Assembly: GCA_947631835.1 (NCBI GenBank)
Contig: CANRMW010000004.1
Location: 1 to 35,964, forward strand
Source of the DNA: an uncultured Clostridia bacterium
Lineage (GTDB): Bacteria > Bacillota > Clostridia > Oscillospirales > Acutalibacteraceae
Direction: 5' to 3'
Length of the DNA: 35,964 bases
Part shown: in pieces, positions 1 to 6,962 of the stretch
Layout of the letters: each line of letters opens with the position of its first letter
Position numbering within the stretch: the stretch's first letter is position 1
Program-made: the position numbers and the translations under genes
Notes under the pieces: generated by a model
The model's database searches: none
Told to the model about the DNA's origin: nothing
The model's input: the letters and a program-made list of their open reading frames with translations, nothing else

Positions 1-84
1 GTTTACCCCGCCCTGCGCGTTTACCGGTCGCTGCCGGAGACGGAAGAGGTCCATCTGGACCGCTTCGGCCGGGAGATCCCCTGA
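1..84 (+). CDS. 3' end of an unidentified gene
   Basis: The window opens inside a plus-strand reading frame that ends at TGA (82-84). Only 27 residues are visible, ending in LDRFGREIP. They are too few to assign a family. A strong bidirectional terminator follows about 60 bp downstream, which supports this being the true end of a transcription unit. Confidence 0.5.
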   Translation, partial: VYPALRVYRSLPETEEVHLDRFGREIP

Positions 85-140
85 ACGCTCCGCTCCGCCC
101 AAGAGCGAACGTCTCCCCGCCCAAACGGAAAAACGCAAAA

Positions 141-178
141 AACGCCGCCCGGTTTTCGGACCGGACGGCGTTTTTATT
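141..178. terminator. bidirectional intrinsic terminator
   Basis: A stem of CGCCGCCCGG (143-152) with CCGGACGGCG (161-170), containing one G-T pair, is followed by TTTTTATTT on the plus strand. On the minus strand the same stem is followed by a T-rich tail from the A-run at 131-142. It sits between the convergent gene ends at 84 (+) and 194 (-), so it can end both. Confidence 0.8.
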
Positions 179-193
179 TGTCTTCCTCGGGGA

Positions 194-514
194 TCACGCC
201 CCGGCTCCCGGAAAAAATCCCATCTTGCGCACCGCGTCCGGGACAAAGAGATCCGCGTGCTCCAGCAGATACGCGGGCATGAAGCGCCCTGCGCCCACAA
301 ACACGCCATACTCGGAAAAGAGGCTCCTCGCGGCGATGCGCTCGGAAAAACGCACCGTCACACAGAGAAAAAAACGGCTGCCGATCCGCGCCATAGCGGA
401 GGACAGCACATGCAGTGTACGGACCGCACGCCCGACCGCATCCATCAGACCATTCACGGAATCGAAGCAGAACGCAAGCGGCACGGGCGGAGAAAGGATA
501 CGGATGCTGACCAC
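194..514 (-). CDS. MecA-like C-terminal domain protein (short or truncated)
   Basis: This frame of about 106 residues resembles the C-terminal domain of the MecA/NegR adaptor family, which feeds substrates to ClpC. What I see is an FCFDS start, an alpha-helical stretch, an SS-x-GxRFFL segment, LFSEYG, then LLEH and DAV near the end, in the family's order. The usual N-terminal substrate-binding domain of about 80-100 residues is missing. There is no room for it, because the terminator of the upstream minus-strand gene lies at 593-625. I prefer the GTG start at 514, which has a GGAAG five bases before it; an ATG at 559 has no visible ribosome site. It may be a stand-alone domain or the remnant of a truncated mecA. 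Family assignment is from remembered motif pattern, not a search. Confidence 0.42.
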   Translation of the reverse strand: MVSIRILSPPVPLAFCFDSVNGLMDAVGRAVRTLHVLSSAMARIGSRFFLCVTVRFSERIAARSLFSEYGVFVGAGRFMPAYLLEHADLFVPDAVRKMGFFPGAGA

Positions 515-584
515 CCCACTTCCGCCGCGGCAAAGCCGCAACCCTTTGCACAAGACCATTTTACGCCAAAGCCGGGAAAGCCGT

Positions 585-625
585 GCATAAAACGCCCCGG
601 GACCGCATCTGGACGGCCCGGGGCG
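585..625 (-). terminator. intrinsic terminator of the pseudo-ATPase operon
   Basis: On the minus strand a perfect nine-base-pair stem, CGCCCCGGG (from 625) with CCCGGGGCG (to 593), has a 15-base loop and is followed by TTTTAT. It starts 12 bases after the stop at 637, closing the rlmB operon. Confidence 0.8.
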
Positions 626-636
626 CAACGTCTGTC

Positions 637-2898
637 TTATTTGTTCTGTTTCGTCTGCGAGGCGATCAGCTTCGGGAGGCCCCAGATCACGAGGATCCAG
701 AATCCCTCGTAGCCGAGGAGCGCGGGCGCCGTCAGACGCGGCACGCCAGAAAGGAAGGTCAGCAGCGCCACGAGCGCGAAACCGATGATCACGGCGGCCA
801 CCTGCAGCGCCACGATGATCCCCACCTGCCGCCGAAGGTCCATCGACGCGGCGATCAGCCGCAGCATGGATTCGAGCCTGCCCTTCGTCGCGGCGTAAGC
901 GTCCACGCGCCCCGCCGAGCCGGAGGCCATGCCGTCGAGCGCCGGTTCCTCCCCCGCGCCGAGCACGCGCAGGCTTTGCACGTCCAGCCGGAAGAGCTTC
1001 GCGAGGAACTCCGGCGTGAGGTTCGGGTCCGCCGCGCGGACAAGGAGCGTGACGCCGTTTTCCTGCATCGTGCGCAGCTCCGCGGCCTTGCGGCTGTCCG
1101 GGTTGTAGGTCACGCTGAACAGCGCGTAGAGATCGCCGTCCGCGGCAAGATACAGGAGTTGTCTGTCGCCGGTGAGGTACTTCCGCTCCACATCCTCCTC
1201 CGGCGGCTCCACGTTATGGCTGCGCAGGAGCTGGCGGTTCCCGATGAGGACCGTGTGCGCACCCACGCGCCCGACCACGCCGCTGCCCGTTTCGTAGGTG
1301 GCGCTGCCCACCTTGGGCAGGTCCTCGCTCTCGAACTCCTGCAGCACTTGGTCGAACACGCCCCCGATCGGCCCGCCCAGCGCGTGTACGAGCACGCTCG
1401 CGTTGAGCACCGCTTCCTCGAGGCCCTCCGTCTTAAACGCCTTGATCCCGTTCAGAACGATGCTGCCGCGCGGGAAAAGCTGCTCGGAATCCACAAAGAC
1501 CGTGTTCGTCTCGCTGATGCGGCGCGCGGCCTCATACCCGGAGACCATCGCGCCGGCGCGCCGCAGGGCGCGGCTCTGGCGGCTGACCGGAAGATTCATC
1601 GCCAGCAGATTCGTCACGCAGACACAGACGCAGCTCGCGGCGGCAAGCGCCGTCAGCGAAGCGCCCGCGTCTCCGGTGAAGAGCAGCGCGGCGAGGCACA
1701 GCGCGAGGGATGCGAGCGTCCCGATGGGCGCGAGCGTCTGCGAGGCGGCCTCGGCGTCGTCCGGGGCGTAAGAGATCTTCAGAAACCTCTTGAGGAAATC
1801 CGCCTTCTGCTGATATGCGATCACCGGCGTCTCGGCGGGGGAATCGCCCGCAAGACGCAGCGAGGTGTTGTGGTCGTCAAAAATGCGCACGGCATACTTC
1901 GCGTCCCGGGAGGCGACGAAGCGGAAATTCGCGTGGATCCTGCGCAGGAGCGTCAGCTTGCCCGCCGCGTTGCAGAACAGCGCCAGCGCCGCCACCGAGG
2001 TGAGCAGGTGTACGTCGCCCTTTGCGAGGTCCCCCTCGAAGAAGAACGCGCAGACCGTGTGGATCAGCACCGCGACCGCGCTCACGGCGGCGGCGCTGTC
2101 GGAATTGGGAAGGAAAGCGAAGAGCGACCGCAGCCCGCCGACGATCGTGTTCCAGCAGAATCCGAGGAGGATCAGGAACAGGATCGTCGAGGTGACGATG
2201 TACCCCACCGCGTCGCCCGCCTGCGCGTCCGGCCCGAAGCGGCTCTCCGCGAACAGCGTCACGATGAAAAGCACCAGCGTCCCGATGCCCGAGACCAGCA
2301 CCCGCAGCGTCACCCCGTTCAGGCGGGAGCGCAGATCGTGGGACACGCTCTTCGCGTCTGCGGGACCGGTGTAATCATCCAGCGTCTCGGCTTCCTCTCC
2401 CGGCTCTTCTTCCCCGTAAAACGCGTCGTCCAGCCGCGCGTCCCGCTTTGCCTTTCCGCGCGGGGCTGTTTCCCCGTTTTCCGCGCGATCCTTGTAGACC
2501 TCCGCCTCGGAAAGCAGCGCGCTCTGCAGCACGTCCGCGCCGATCACATGCATCGTGAGGTCGCGCGGGCGGTATGTGGTGACGTCCGTGACCGGAACGG
2601 AATATTTCACCGGCTCCGGCGCTTCCCCGCCGTCCGCGGGCGCGCCGCCCGCGTTCGGGAAGAGCTCCGTCACGTTCCCGCCGGCTGCCTTTTCCGGTTC
2701 CTGTTCTTCTCCGTTATTCTCAGGCGCTCCGTCCTCGGGCGCCGATTCTTTCACGTTCTCCGGCGCGGTTTCCTCCGCCCCCTCGGGCAGGTCCTCCGCC
2801 AGCGTCACGAGCTTCGGCGGCTCCTTCTCCGCCGTCTCGAGCGCGGGGTCCACCGCTTCGAGGATGCGCTGCACGCTCTCCTCGCTGACCTCCGGCAC
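637..2898 (-). CDS. degenerate P1B-type ATPase-like membrane protein, C-terminal part (frameshifted gene)
   Basis: This 753-codon piece has the layout of a heavy-metal P-type ATPase. Six hydrophobic segments lie near residues 197-217, 232-255, 267-287, 297-315, 390-408 and 413-437, then a soluble region, then two more segments (691-716, 724-745). The phosphorylation loop is recognisable but broken: TVFVD (466-470) keeps the aspartate, yet KTGTLT is replaced by SEQLFP. ETGSGV (536-541) and VLIGNRQLL (550-558) match the nucleotide-binding domain. The TGD motif has become RAADPN, no GDGxNDxP motif exists, and the segment where an actuator domain with TGE belongs is short and lacks it. Ion pumping by the usual cycle is therefore unlikely; a sensor or scaffold role is inference. 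The GTG at 2898 is probably not the real start: it continues the gene beginning at 3767 across a frameshift near 2937. Confidence 0.75.
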   Translation of the reverse strand: MPEVSEESVQRILEAVDPALETAEKEPPKLVTLAEDLPEGAEETAPENVKESAPEDGAPENNGEEQEPEKAAGGNVTELFPNAGGAPADGGEAPEPVKYSVPVTDVTTYRPRDLTMHVIGADVLQSALLSEAEVYKDRAENGETAPRGKAKRDARLDDAFYGEEEPGEEAETLDDYTGPADAKSVSHDLRSRLNGVTLRVLVSGIGTLVLFIVTLFAESRFGPDAQAGDAVGYIVTSTILFLILLGFCWNTIVGGLRSLFAFLPNSDSAAAVSAVAVLIHTVCAFFFEGDLAKGDVHLLTSVAALALFCNAAGKLTLLRRIHANFRFVASRDAKYAVRIFDDHNTSLRLAGDSPAETPVIAYQQKADFLKRFLKISYAPDDAEAASQTLAPIGTLASLALCLAALLFTGDAGASLTALAAASCVCVCVTNLLAMNLPVSRQSRALRRAGAMVSGYEAARRISETNTVFVDSEQLFPRGSIVLNGIKAFKTEGLEEAVLNASVLVHALGGPIGGVFDQVLQEFESEDLPKVGSATYETGSGVVGRVGAHTVLIGNRQLLRSHNVEPPEEDVERKYLTGDRQLLYLAADGDLYALFSVTYNPDSRKAAELRTMQENGVTLLVRAADPNLTPEFLAKLFRLDVQSLRVLGAGEEPALDGMASGSAGRVDAYAATKGRLESMLRLIAASMDLRRQVGIIVALQVAAVIIGFALVALLTFLSGVPRLTAPALLGYEGFWILVIWGLPKLIASQTKQNK

Positions 2899-3767
2899 GA
2901 CCTTCGTCTGCTGAACGCCCAGCGAGTCGCTCTCATATCGAGCTTGAACTCCATCGTGCGCGTCTCCGCTTCCTGCAGCATCGCGCGCTGGAACTCGGGC
3001 AGGTCCTTCTCGGAATCGAGCCCGTGCTGTTTGGCATAGGGGTCCCCCGCGTAAGCGGAGACCGGGATCGGCGCGACGATGCCAAATTCCTCGTCGATCT
3101 GCCCCACGTCCACGCCGGCGTTCTCCACCGCTTCGGCTACCCGGCGGCGGCGTTCCCGCTGCAGACGGTCAAAGTTCGCCGCGACCTCCTCGTCGAGCTC
3201 CTTCGTGTTCTCGTCAAAGAGCTTCCGGAAGCCCTCCTGCTCCATCGTTTCCTCCCCGGACGAAAAGCGCCGGGTGTATTCGTCGATGGGCTTGAGCTGG
3301 ATGCCGTAGTACATATCCTCCGAAGCGTCGAACTCCTCCGCCTGCTTCCGCTCTCTGCGGCGCTCGAAGAAGCCCTTTTTCTGCCCCTTTCGGCGCAGCT
3401 TGTCCGCTTTTTTCGCTTCCTTGCGGCGGCGCTTCTCCTCGCGGGGGCTGAGCGCTTCCTCGTCCTCTTCGTATTCGTCGGACGGGACGACGCCGCTGTC
3501 TTCGGGATAGTCCTCGTCCCAGTCTTCCTCGCCGCCGTCCTCTTCCCCGAGATCCCTGCCGCTTTGGATGTCTTCGCTCTCCTGCGCCGGCGCTTCCTCC
3601 GGTTCTTCTTCCGGCTCCGGTCCGGCGCCTTCCGCTTCCTCCGGCTCGGCGGCCTCTTCTTCCCCGGGCGCTTCCTCCTCGGGCGCTTCCGACGTGCCGT
3701 GCTCTTCCCGGGCGCGGCGCTGTTCTTCCAAGATCTCCTCAAGCGAATACCGGCTGTCCTTGCTCAT
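2805..3767 (-). CDS. N-terminal acidic region of the same pseudo-ATPase, frameshifted near 2937
   Basis: The ATG at 3765-3767 has AGGTGG about ten bases upstream and starts 45 bp after rlmB ends, so the two form an operon. The first about 277 residues are a low-complexity, Glu/Pro/Ala-rich, probably disordered cytoplasmic region with basic patches (RRKEAKKADKLRRK, FFERRRERKQ). After residue 277 (EFKLD) the frame turns into an Arg/Ser-rich tail typical of out-of-frame GC-rich DNA and stops at 2805. Adding one base at about 2937 restores EFKLD-YESDSLGVQQTK and joins smoothly to the downstream membrane part, giving a protein of about 1,044 residues. This could be a true mutation or a sequencing or assembly error. 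Confidence 0.7.
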   Translation of the reverse strand: MSKDSRYSLEEILEEQRRAREEHGTSEAPEEEAPGEEEAAEPEEAEGAGPEPEEEPEEAPAQESEDIQSGRDLGEEDGGEEDWDEDYPEDSGVVPSDEYEEDEEALSPREEKRRRKEAKKADKLRRKGQKKGFFERRRERKQAEEFDASEDMYYGIQLKPIDEYTRRFSSGEETMEQEGFRKLFDENTKELDEEVAANFDRLQRERRRRVAEAVENAGVDVGQIDEEFGIVAPIPVSAYAGDPYAKQHGLDSEKDLPEFQRAMLQEAETRTMEFKLDMRATRWAFSRRRSCRRSARRACSASSKRWTPRSRRRRRSRRSS

Positions 3768-3812
3768 TTGCTGCGACCACCTTTCTCTTCCGGTGCTTAT
3801 CTCTTTGCGCCG

Positions 3813-4565
3813 TCACTTTCCGGCGCCAAATCCCCGCTGCCGCGCGATCTCATAGCAGAGGATCCCGCAGGCCACCGAGGCGTTTAGGGACTGAATCTTT
3901 CCCCGCATGGGCAGGGAAACGAGCTTATCGGCGCGCTCCTTCAGGATCCGGGAAACCCCCGCGCCCTCCGCGCCCACGACGAGCGCCGCCGCGCCGGAAA
4001 AATCCACCGCGTCGTAGGGCTCGCCGCCCATATCCGCCGCATAGACCCAGACGTTCCGCGCCTTCAGCTCTTCCAGAAACGACGCGAGATTCGCCACCCG
4101 CGCCACAGGGACGTATTCCAGCGCGCCGGCGGACGACTTCGCCACCGTCGCGGTGAGTCCCGCCGCGCCGCGCTTCGGCACCACCACGCCGTGCGCCCCG
4201 GCGCATTCCGCCGTGCGGATCACCGCGCCGAGGTTGTGCGGGTCTTCCAGCCCGTCGCAGACGATCACGAAGAGCGGCTCGTTCCGCTCCTCCGCCAGCC
4301 GGAAAATGTCCTCCGGCTGCGCGAAGCCGTGGGCGGCCGCCACCGCCACCACGCCCTGGTGCGGCAGCCCGCCCGCCATCTCGTCGAGCTTCTTGGGATC
4401 CGTCTCCTTGACCGGGATCCCCGCGTCCCGCGCCCTGCGGCAGAGCGCGAGCAGGCTCCCGGCGCGTTCCCCGCGCTTCACACAGAGCCGGTCGATGGGG
4501 CGTCCGGCCCGAAGCGCCTCCGAAACGGCGTTCCTTCCGGCGATGATGTCTGTATTCCCGTCCAT
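3813..4565 (-). CDS. rlmB: 23S rRNA (guanosine-2'-O-)-methyltransferase RlmB-like, SpoU/TrmH family
   Basis: A 250-residue SpoU (trefoil-knot) methyltransferase that adds a 2'-O-methyl group to RNA ribose using S-adenosylmethionine, most likely on 23S rRNA. The N-terminal substrate domain starts IIAGRNAVSEAL. The three family motifs are present: DGLEDPHNLGAVIRTAE (residues 104-120), LVVGAEGAGVS, and LPMRGKIQSLNASVA. Length matches RlmB. I chose ATG 4565 because AGGGAGAAGG lies about 11 bases upstream; a longer frame to 4640 has no such site. A promoter lies at 4660-4689. It is first in an operon with the pseudo-ATPase gene. TrmH-type tRNA activity cannot be excluded by sequence alone. Confidence 0.9.
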   Translation of the reverse strand: MDGNTDIIAGRNAVSEALRAGRPIDRLCVKRGERAGSLLALCRRARDAGIPVKETDPKKLDEMAGGLPHQGVVAVAAAHGFAQPEDIFRLAEERNEPLFVIVCDGLEDPHNLGAVIRTAECAGAHGVVVPKRGAAGLTATVAKSSAGALEYVPVARVANLASFLEELKARNVWVYAADMGGEPYDAVDFSGAAALVVGAEGAGVSRILKERADKLVSLPMRGKIQSLNASVACGILCYEIARQRGFGAGK

Positions 4566-4659
4566 GAAAAACCGGCCCTTCTCCCTTGGGACAGGCCGCG
4601 CGCACAAAGCAAAAAACGAAACGCGGCGGCCCCCACGCACAAGGTCTATACTTAGAACG

Positions 4660-4689
4660 ATTATACCATACTTTGTTCCCCTTTTGCAA
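4660..4689 (-). promoter_or_regulatory. promoter of rlmB
   Basis: On the minus strand TTGCAA (4689-4684) and a perfect TATAAT (4665-4660) are 18 bases apart, about 95 bp upstream of the chosen rlmB start. Confidence 0.7.
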
Positions 4690-5197
4690 CTGTTTACGTC
4701 TCATCTTTTCCGACGGAAACCGGTTTTTTTCAAAAAAATCACGCGCTTTTTCACCGATTTCTGCATATTTATCGCGCTTCTTTCAAAATCGGACCGATTT
4801 TTTTCCCTTTTCTTCCGCTTCCCGAAAAACGCGCCGTCCCCCATACATCGCTTGACATAAGTGCTCCTCTTCCTTTTTCCAAGGGATGTGGAAAAGTCGG
4901 TGGAAAATGTTCAAAACGCGCCTGTCCACGCCGATTTTTTTCCATTTTCCCGCTGTGGAAACCCGGTTGCGGACAAAAAAAGGCGGTTTCCGCGTAATTT
5001 CCTATTTCTCCCTTTCTTTTCCTGATTTCCTCTTTTTTCGTGCCCAATCGACACGACGATTTGTGTCTCCGGCGGCGACCGTCCCCAAAATACAGCGCGG
5101 CGTTTTTTTCGGCCCCGAAGCATATTTCGACAAATCGGTACACGTTTTCCTTTTTCGGCAAAAAATTTCTCTTTCCCGGGAAAATGGCGAAAAGCGG
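4690..5197. other. AT-rich divergent intergenic region without a gene
   Basis: Between the rlmB promoter and the DUF6062 promoter lie about 500 bp with no convincing gene. The stretch is far richer in A/T and in T-runs than its neighbours. It contains several sequences one or two bases away from the DnaA box: TGTGGAAAA (4887-4895), GGTGGAAAA (4899-4907), CTGTCCACG (4922-4930) and TGTGGAAAC (4954-4962). A TTGACA at 4853 has no matching -10. The function is unknown. Confidence 0.5.
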
Positions 5198-5226
5198 TTG
5201 TAATTTCGGCCAAAATCGTGTAAAAT
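5198..5226 (+). promoter_or_regulatory. promoter of the DUF6062 gene
   Basis: TTGTAA (5198-5203) and TAAAAT (5221-5226) are separated by 17 bases, about 130 bp upstream of the gene start. Confidence 0.6.
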
Positions 5227-5353
5227 GAAAGGGACGGCGGGAACCGGCGACGGCGCGGATCATGCGGCCGGCACAAAAAACGCCGATTTTCCGCCTTTTT
5301 CTGGGTGTTTTCATTTCGGATAAAAATTCATTTTTCAAAAGGGGGACCCTGCC

Positions 5354-6061
5354 ATGCGCGAAGATATCTGCTCCATCCCGATCAGTGAGATTTTTGAGCC
5401 GAAGGACGGCTGTCCGTTCTGCCGGATGCGCGATATGCTGGAGGACCGGATGGCCACCTACATCACCGGCGCCGCCATGATGGAGCCGGACGTGCGCGTC
5501 GAGACGAACCGCCTGGGCTTCTGCAAGACCCATTTCGACCAGATCCTGCAGCGGGGCAGCCGGCTTTCCGTCGCGCTGATCCTCGAGAGCCTCCTCGCCG
5601 AGGTCGGCGGCGAGCTCTTTCCCGAGGGAAAGGTCCCGCTCAAAAAGGTCCTCGCGGCCCACGAAAAGCGCCAGCACTCCTGCTTCGTCTGCGAGAACAT
5701 CGACCAGAACATGGAGCACCTTTCCTCCACCGTCATCAAACTCTGGCAGACCGAGCCGGAGTTCCGCGACCTCTACGCCGCGCAGACGCACATCTGCCTG
5801 GACCATTACGGGTTCATCCTGAAGGCCGCACAGAAGATGCCGCGCAAAAATTTCGAGCCCTTCGCCGAGGTGACGAAGAAGCTCGCAAAGCAGTACCTCG
5901 ACACGGTGCAGGGCGACGTGACGCATTTTTGCCGGATGTTCGACTACCGGAACGCGGGCGGCGACTGGGGCAACTCCCGCGACGCGATCGAGCGCGCGAT
6001 CGAGCTTCTGACCTCGCGCCCCGTCACCATCTCCACGCAGACCGAAGGCAAGAACCGGTGA
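5354..6061 (+). CDS. DUF6062 family protein (cysteine-pair protein)
   Basis: A 235-residue soluble protein of unknown function, recognised by overall pattern as a clostridial DUF6062 member. It has CPFCRMRDMLE near residue 20, a cysteine-histidine pair (GFCKTHF) near residue 58, CFVCENID near 115 and ICLDHYGFIL near 152. The repeated Cys-rich, helical arrangement suggests a metal-binding or thiol-dependent fold, which is inference. AAGGGGG lies about nine bases before the ATG. Its stop overlaps the GTG of the next gene (GTGA), so it is translationally coupled to a DNA repair glycosylase. The coupling is the only hint about its role. Confidence 0.8.
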   Translation: MREDICSIPISEIFEPKDGCPFCRMRDMLEDRMATYITGAAMMEPDVRVETNRLGFCKTHFDQILQRGSRLSVALILESLLAEVGGELFPEGKVPLKKVLAAHEKRQHSCFVCENIDQNMEHLSSTVIKLWQTEPEFRDLYAAQTHICLDHYGFILKAAQKMPRKNFEPFAEVTKKLAKQYLDTVQGDVTHFCRMFDYRNAGGDWGNSRDAIERAIELLTSRPVTISTQTEGKNR

Positions 6062-6879
6062 TCTGCTTTTCCCCGGCGGACGGGCTGTTCTCCCTCGGGG
6101 AAACGCTTTCCTGCGGGCAGAGCTTCCGCTGGCGGCGCGTCTCCCCGCCCGGCGAACCGGAAACGTGGCGGGGTATTGCGTTCGGCCGGGCGCTGACCGT
6201 GCGGGAGGAAAACGGGTCGTTCCTCTTTGACTGCACCGAGGCGGCGTTTCGGGACGTCTGGTTCGACTATTTTGACCTAGGAACGGATTACCGTGCGGCG
6301 CGGGAGCGCATCGCCGCGGCGGTCCCGAAGCTGCGGGACGCGCTGGCGTTCGCGCCGGGCATCCGCCTTTTGCGGCAGGAGCCGTGGGAGGGCCTTGTGA
6401 CCTTTCTGCTCTCCCAGTGCAACAACATTCCGCGCATCGAGGGGATCGTGGAGCGCCTCTGCGCGCGGTTCGGGAAGGAAATTTCGCCTGGCGAATACGC
6501 GTTCCCCAGCGCGGAACGCCTCGCCGCCTGCGCGCTTTCGGACCTCGCGCCGCTTCGCGCGGGGTACCGGGCAAAATATGTCCTCTCCGCCGCGAGAGAA
6601 GTCGCCGCCGGCGCGCTCGACCTCGAAGCGCTGCGGTCTGCGCCGCTCGAAGAGGCGCGCGCGGCGCTCATGGCGCTGCCGGGCGTCGGGCGGAAGGTCG
6701 CGGACTGCGCGCTGCTCTTCGGCCTGCATCGGACGGAATGCTTTCCCGTGGACGTCTGGATGAAGCGCGCGCTCGCGCTTCTCCCCGGCCTCGATCCCGC
6801 CGCGCTCGGCGCGGACGCCGGGCTCGCCCAGCAGTACATTTTTCACGCGGTCCGGCACGGGCGGCTCGCCGGGGAATGA
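6058..6879 (+). CDS. 8-oxoguanine DNA glycosylase/AP lyase (OGG family)
   Basis: A 273-residue base-excision repair enzyme that removes 8-oxoguanine from DNA and cleaves the abasic site. The N-terminal part contains SLGETLSCGQSFRW, typical of the OGG1-like fold. The helix-hairpin-helix reads LPGVGRKVADC with the catalytic lysine (K213), and the essential aspartate follows in PVDVW (D232). Spacing agrees with OGG1. The start is GTG 6058, overlapping the upstream stop, giving a family-typical length; a longer frame from 5929 lies inside the previous gene. It is convergent with helD and shares the hairpin at 6927-6954. Confidence 0.88.
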   Translation: MICFSPADGLFSLGETLSCGQSFRWRRVSPPGEPETWRGIAFGRALTVREENGSFLFDCTEAAFRDVWFDYFDLGTDYRAARERIAAAVPKLRDALAFAPGIRLLRQEPWEGLVTFLLSQCNNIPRIEGIVERLCARFGKEISPGEYAFPSAERLAACALSDLAPLRAGYRAKYVLSAAREVAAGALDLEALRSAPLEEARAALMALPGVGRKVADCALLFGLHRTECFPVDVWMKRALALLPGLDPAALGADAGLAQQYIFHAVRHGRLAGE

Positions 6880-6926
6880 CGTCCCCGGCCGTTTCCCGCT
6901 TTTCCGGAACAGGACAGATACAAAAG

Positions 6927-6957
6927 GGCCGTCCCTCTCTGCGGGGGGACGGCCTTC
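6927..6957. terminator. terminator between convergent ogg and helD
   Basis: GGCCGTCCC (6927-6935) pairs perfectly with GGGACGGCC (6946-6954). On the minus strand it is followed by CTTTTGT, a usable tail for the helD transcript; the plus-strand tail (TTCTCC) is weaker. Confidence 0.6.
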
Positions 6958-6962
6958 TCCGT

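Noticed and set aside
583-3039. An 818-codon plus-strand frame opposite the pseudo-ATPase
   Set aside because: It is the mirror of a real gene in GC-rich DNA: Arg/His/Glu-rich, no domain pattern, no ribosome site.
4853-4880. Promoter starting at TTGACA (4853)
   Set aside because: No -10-like sequence at suitable spacing; the following bases are pyrimidine-rich.
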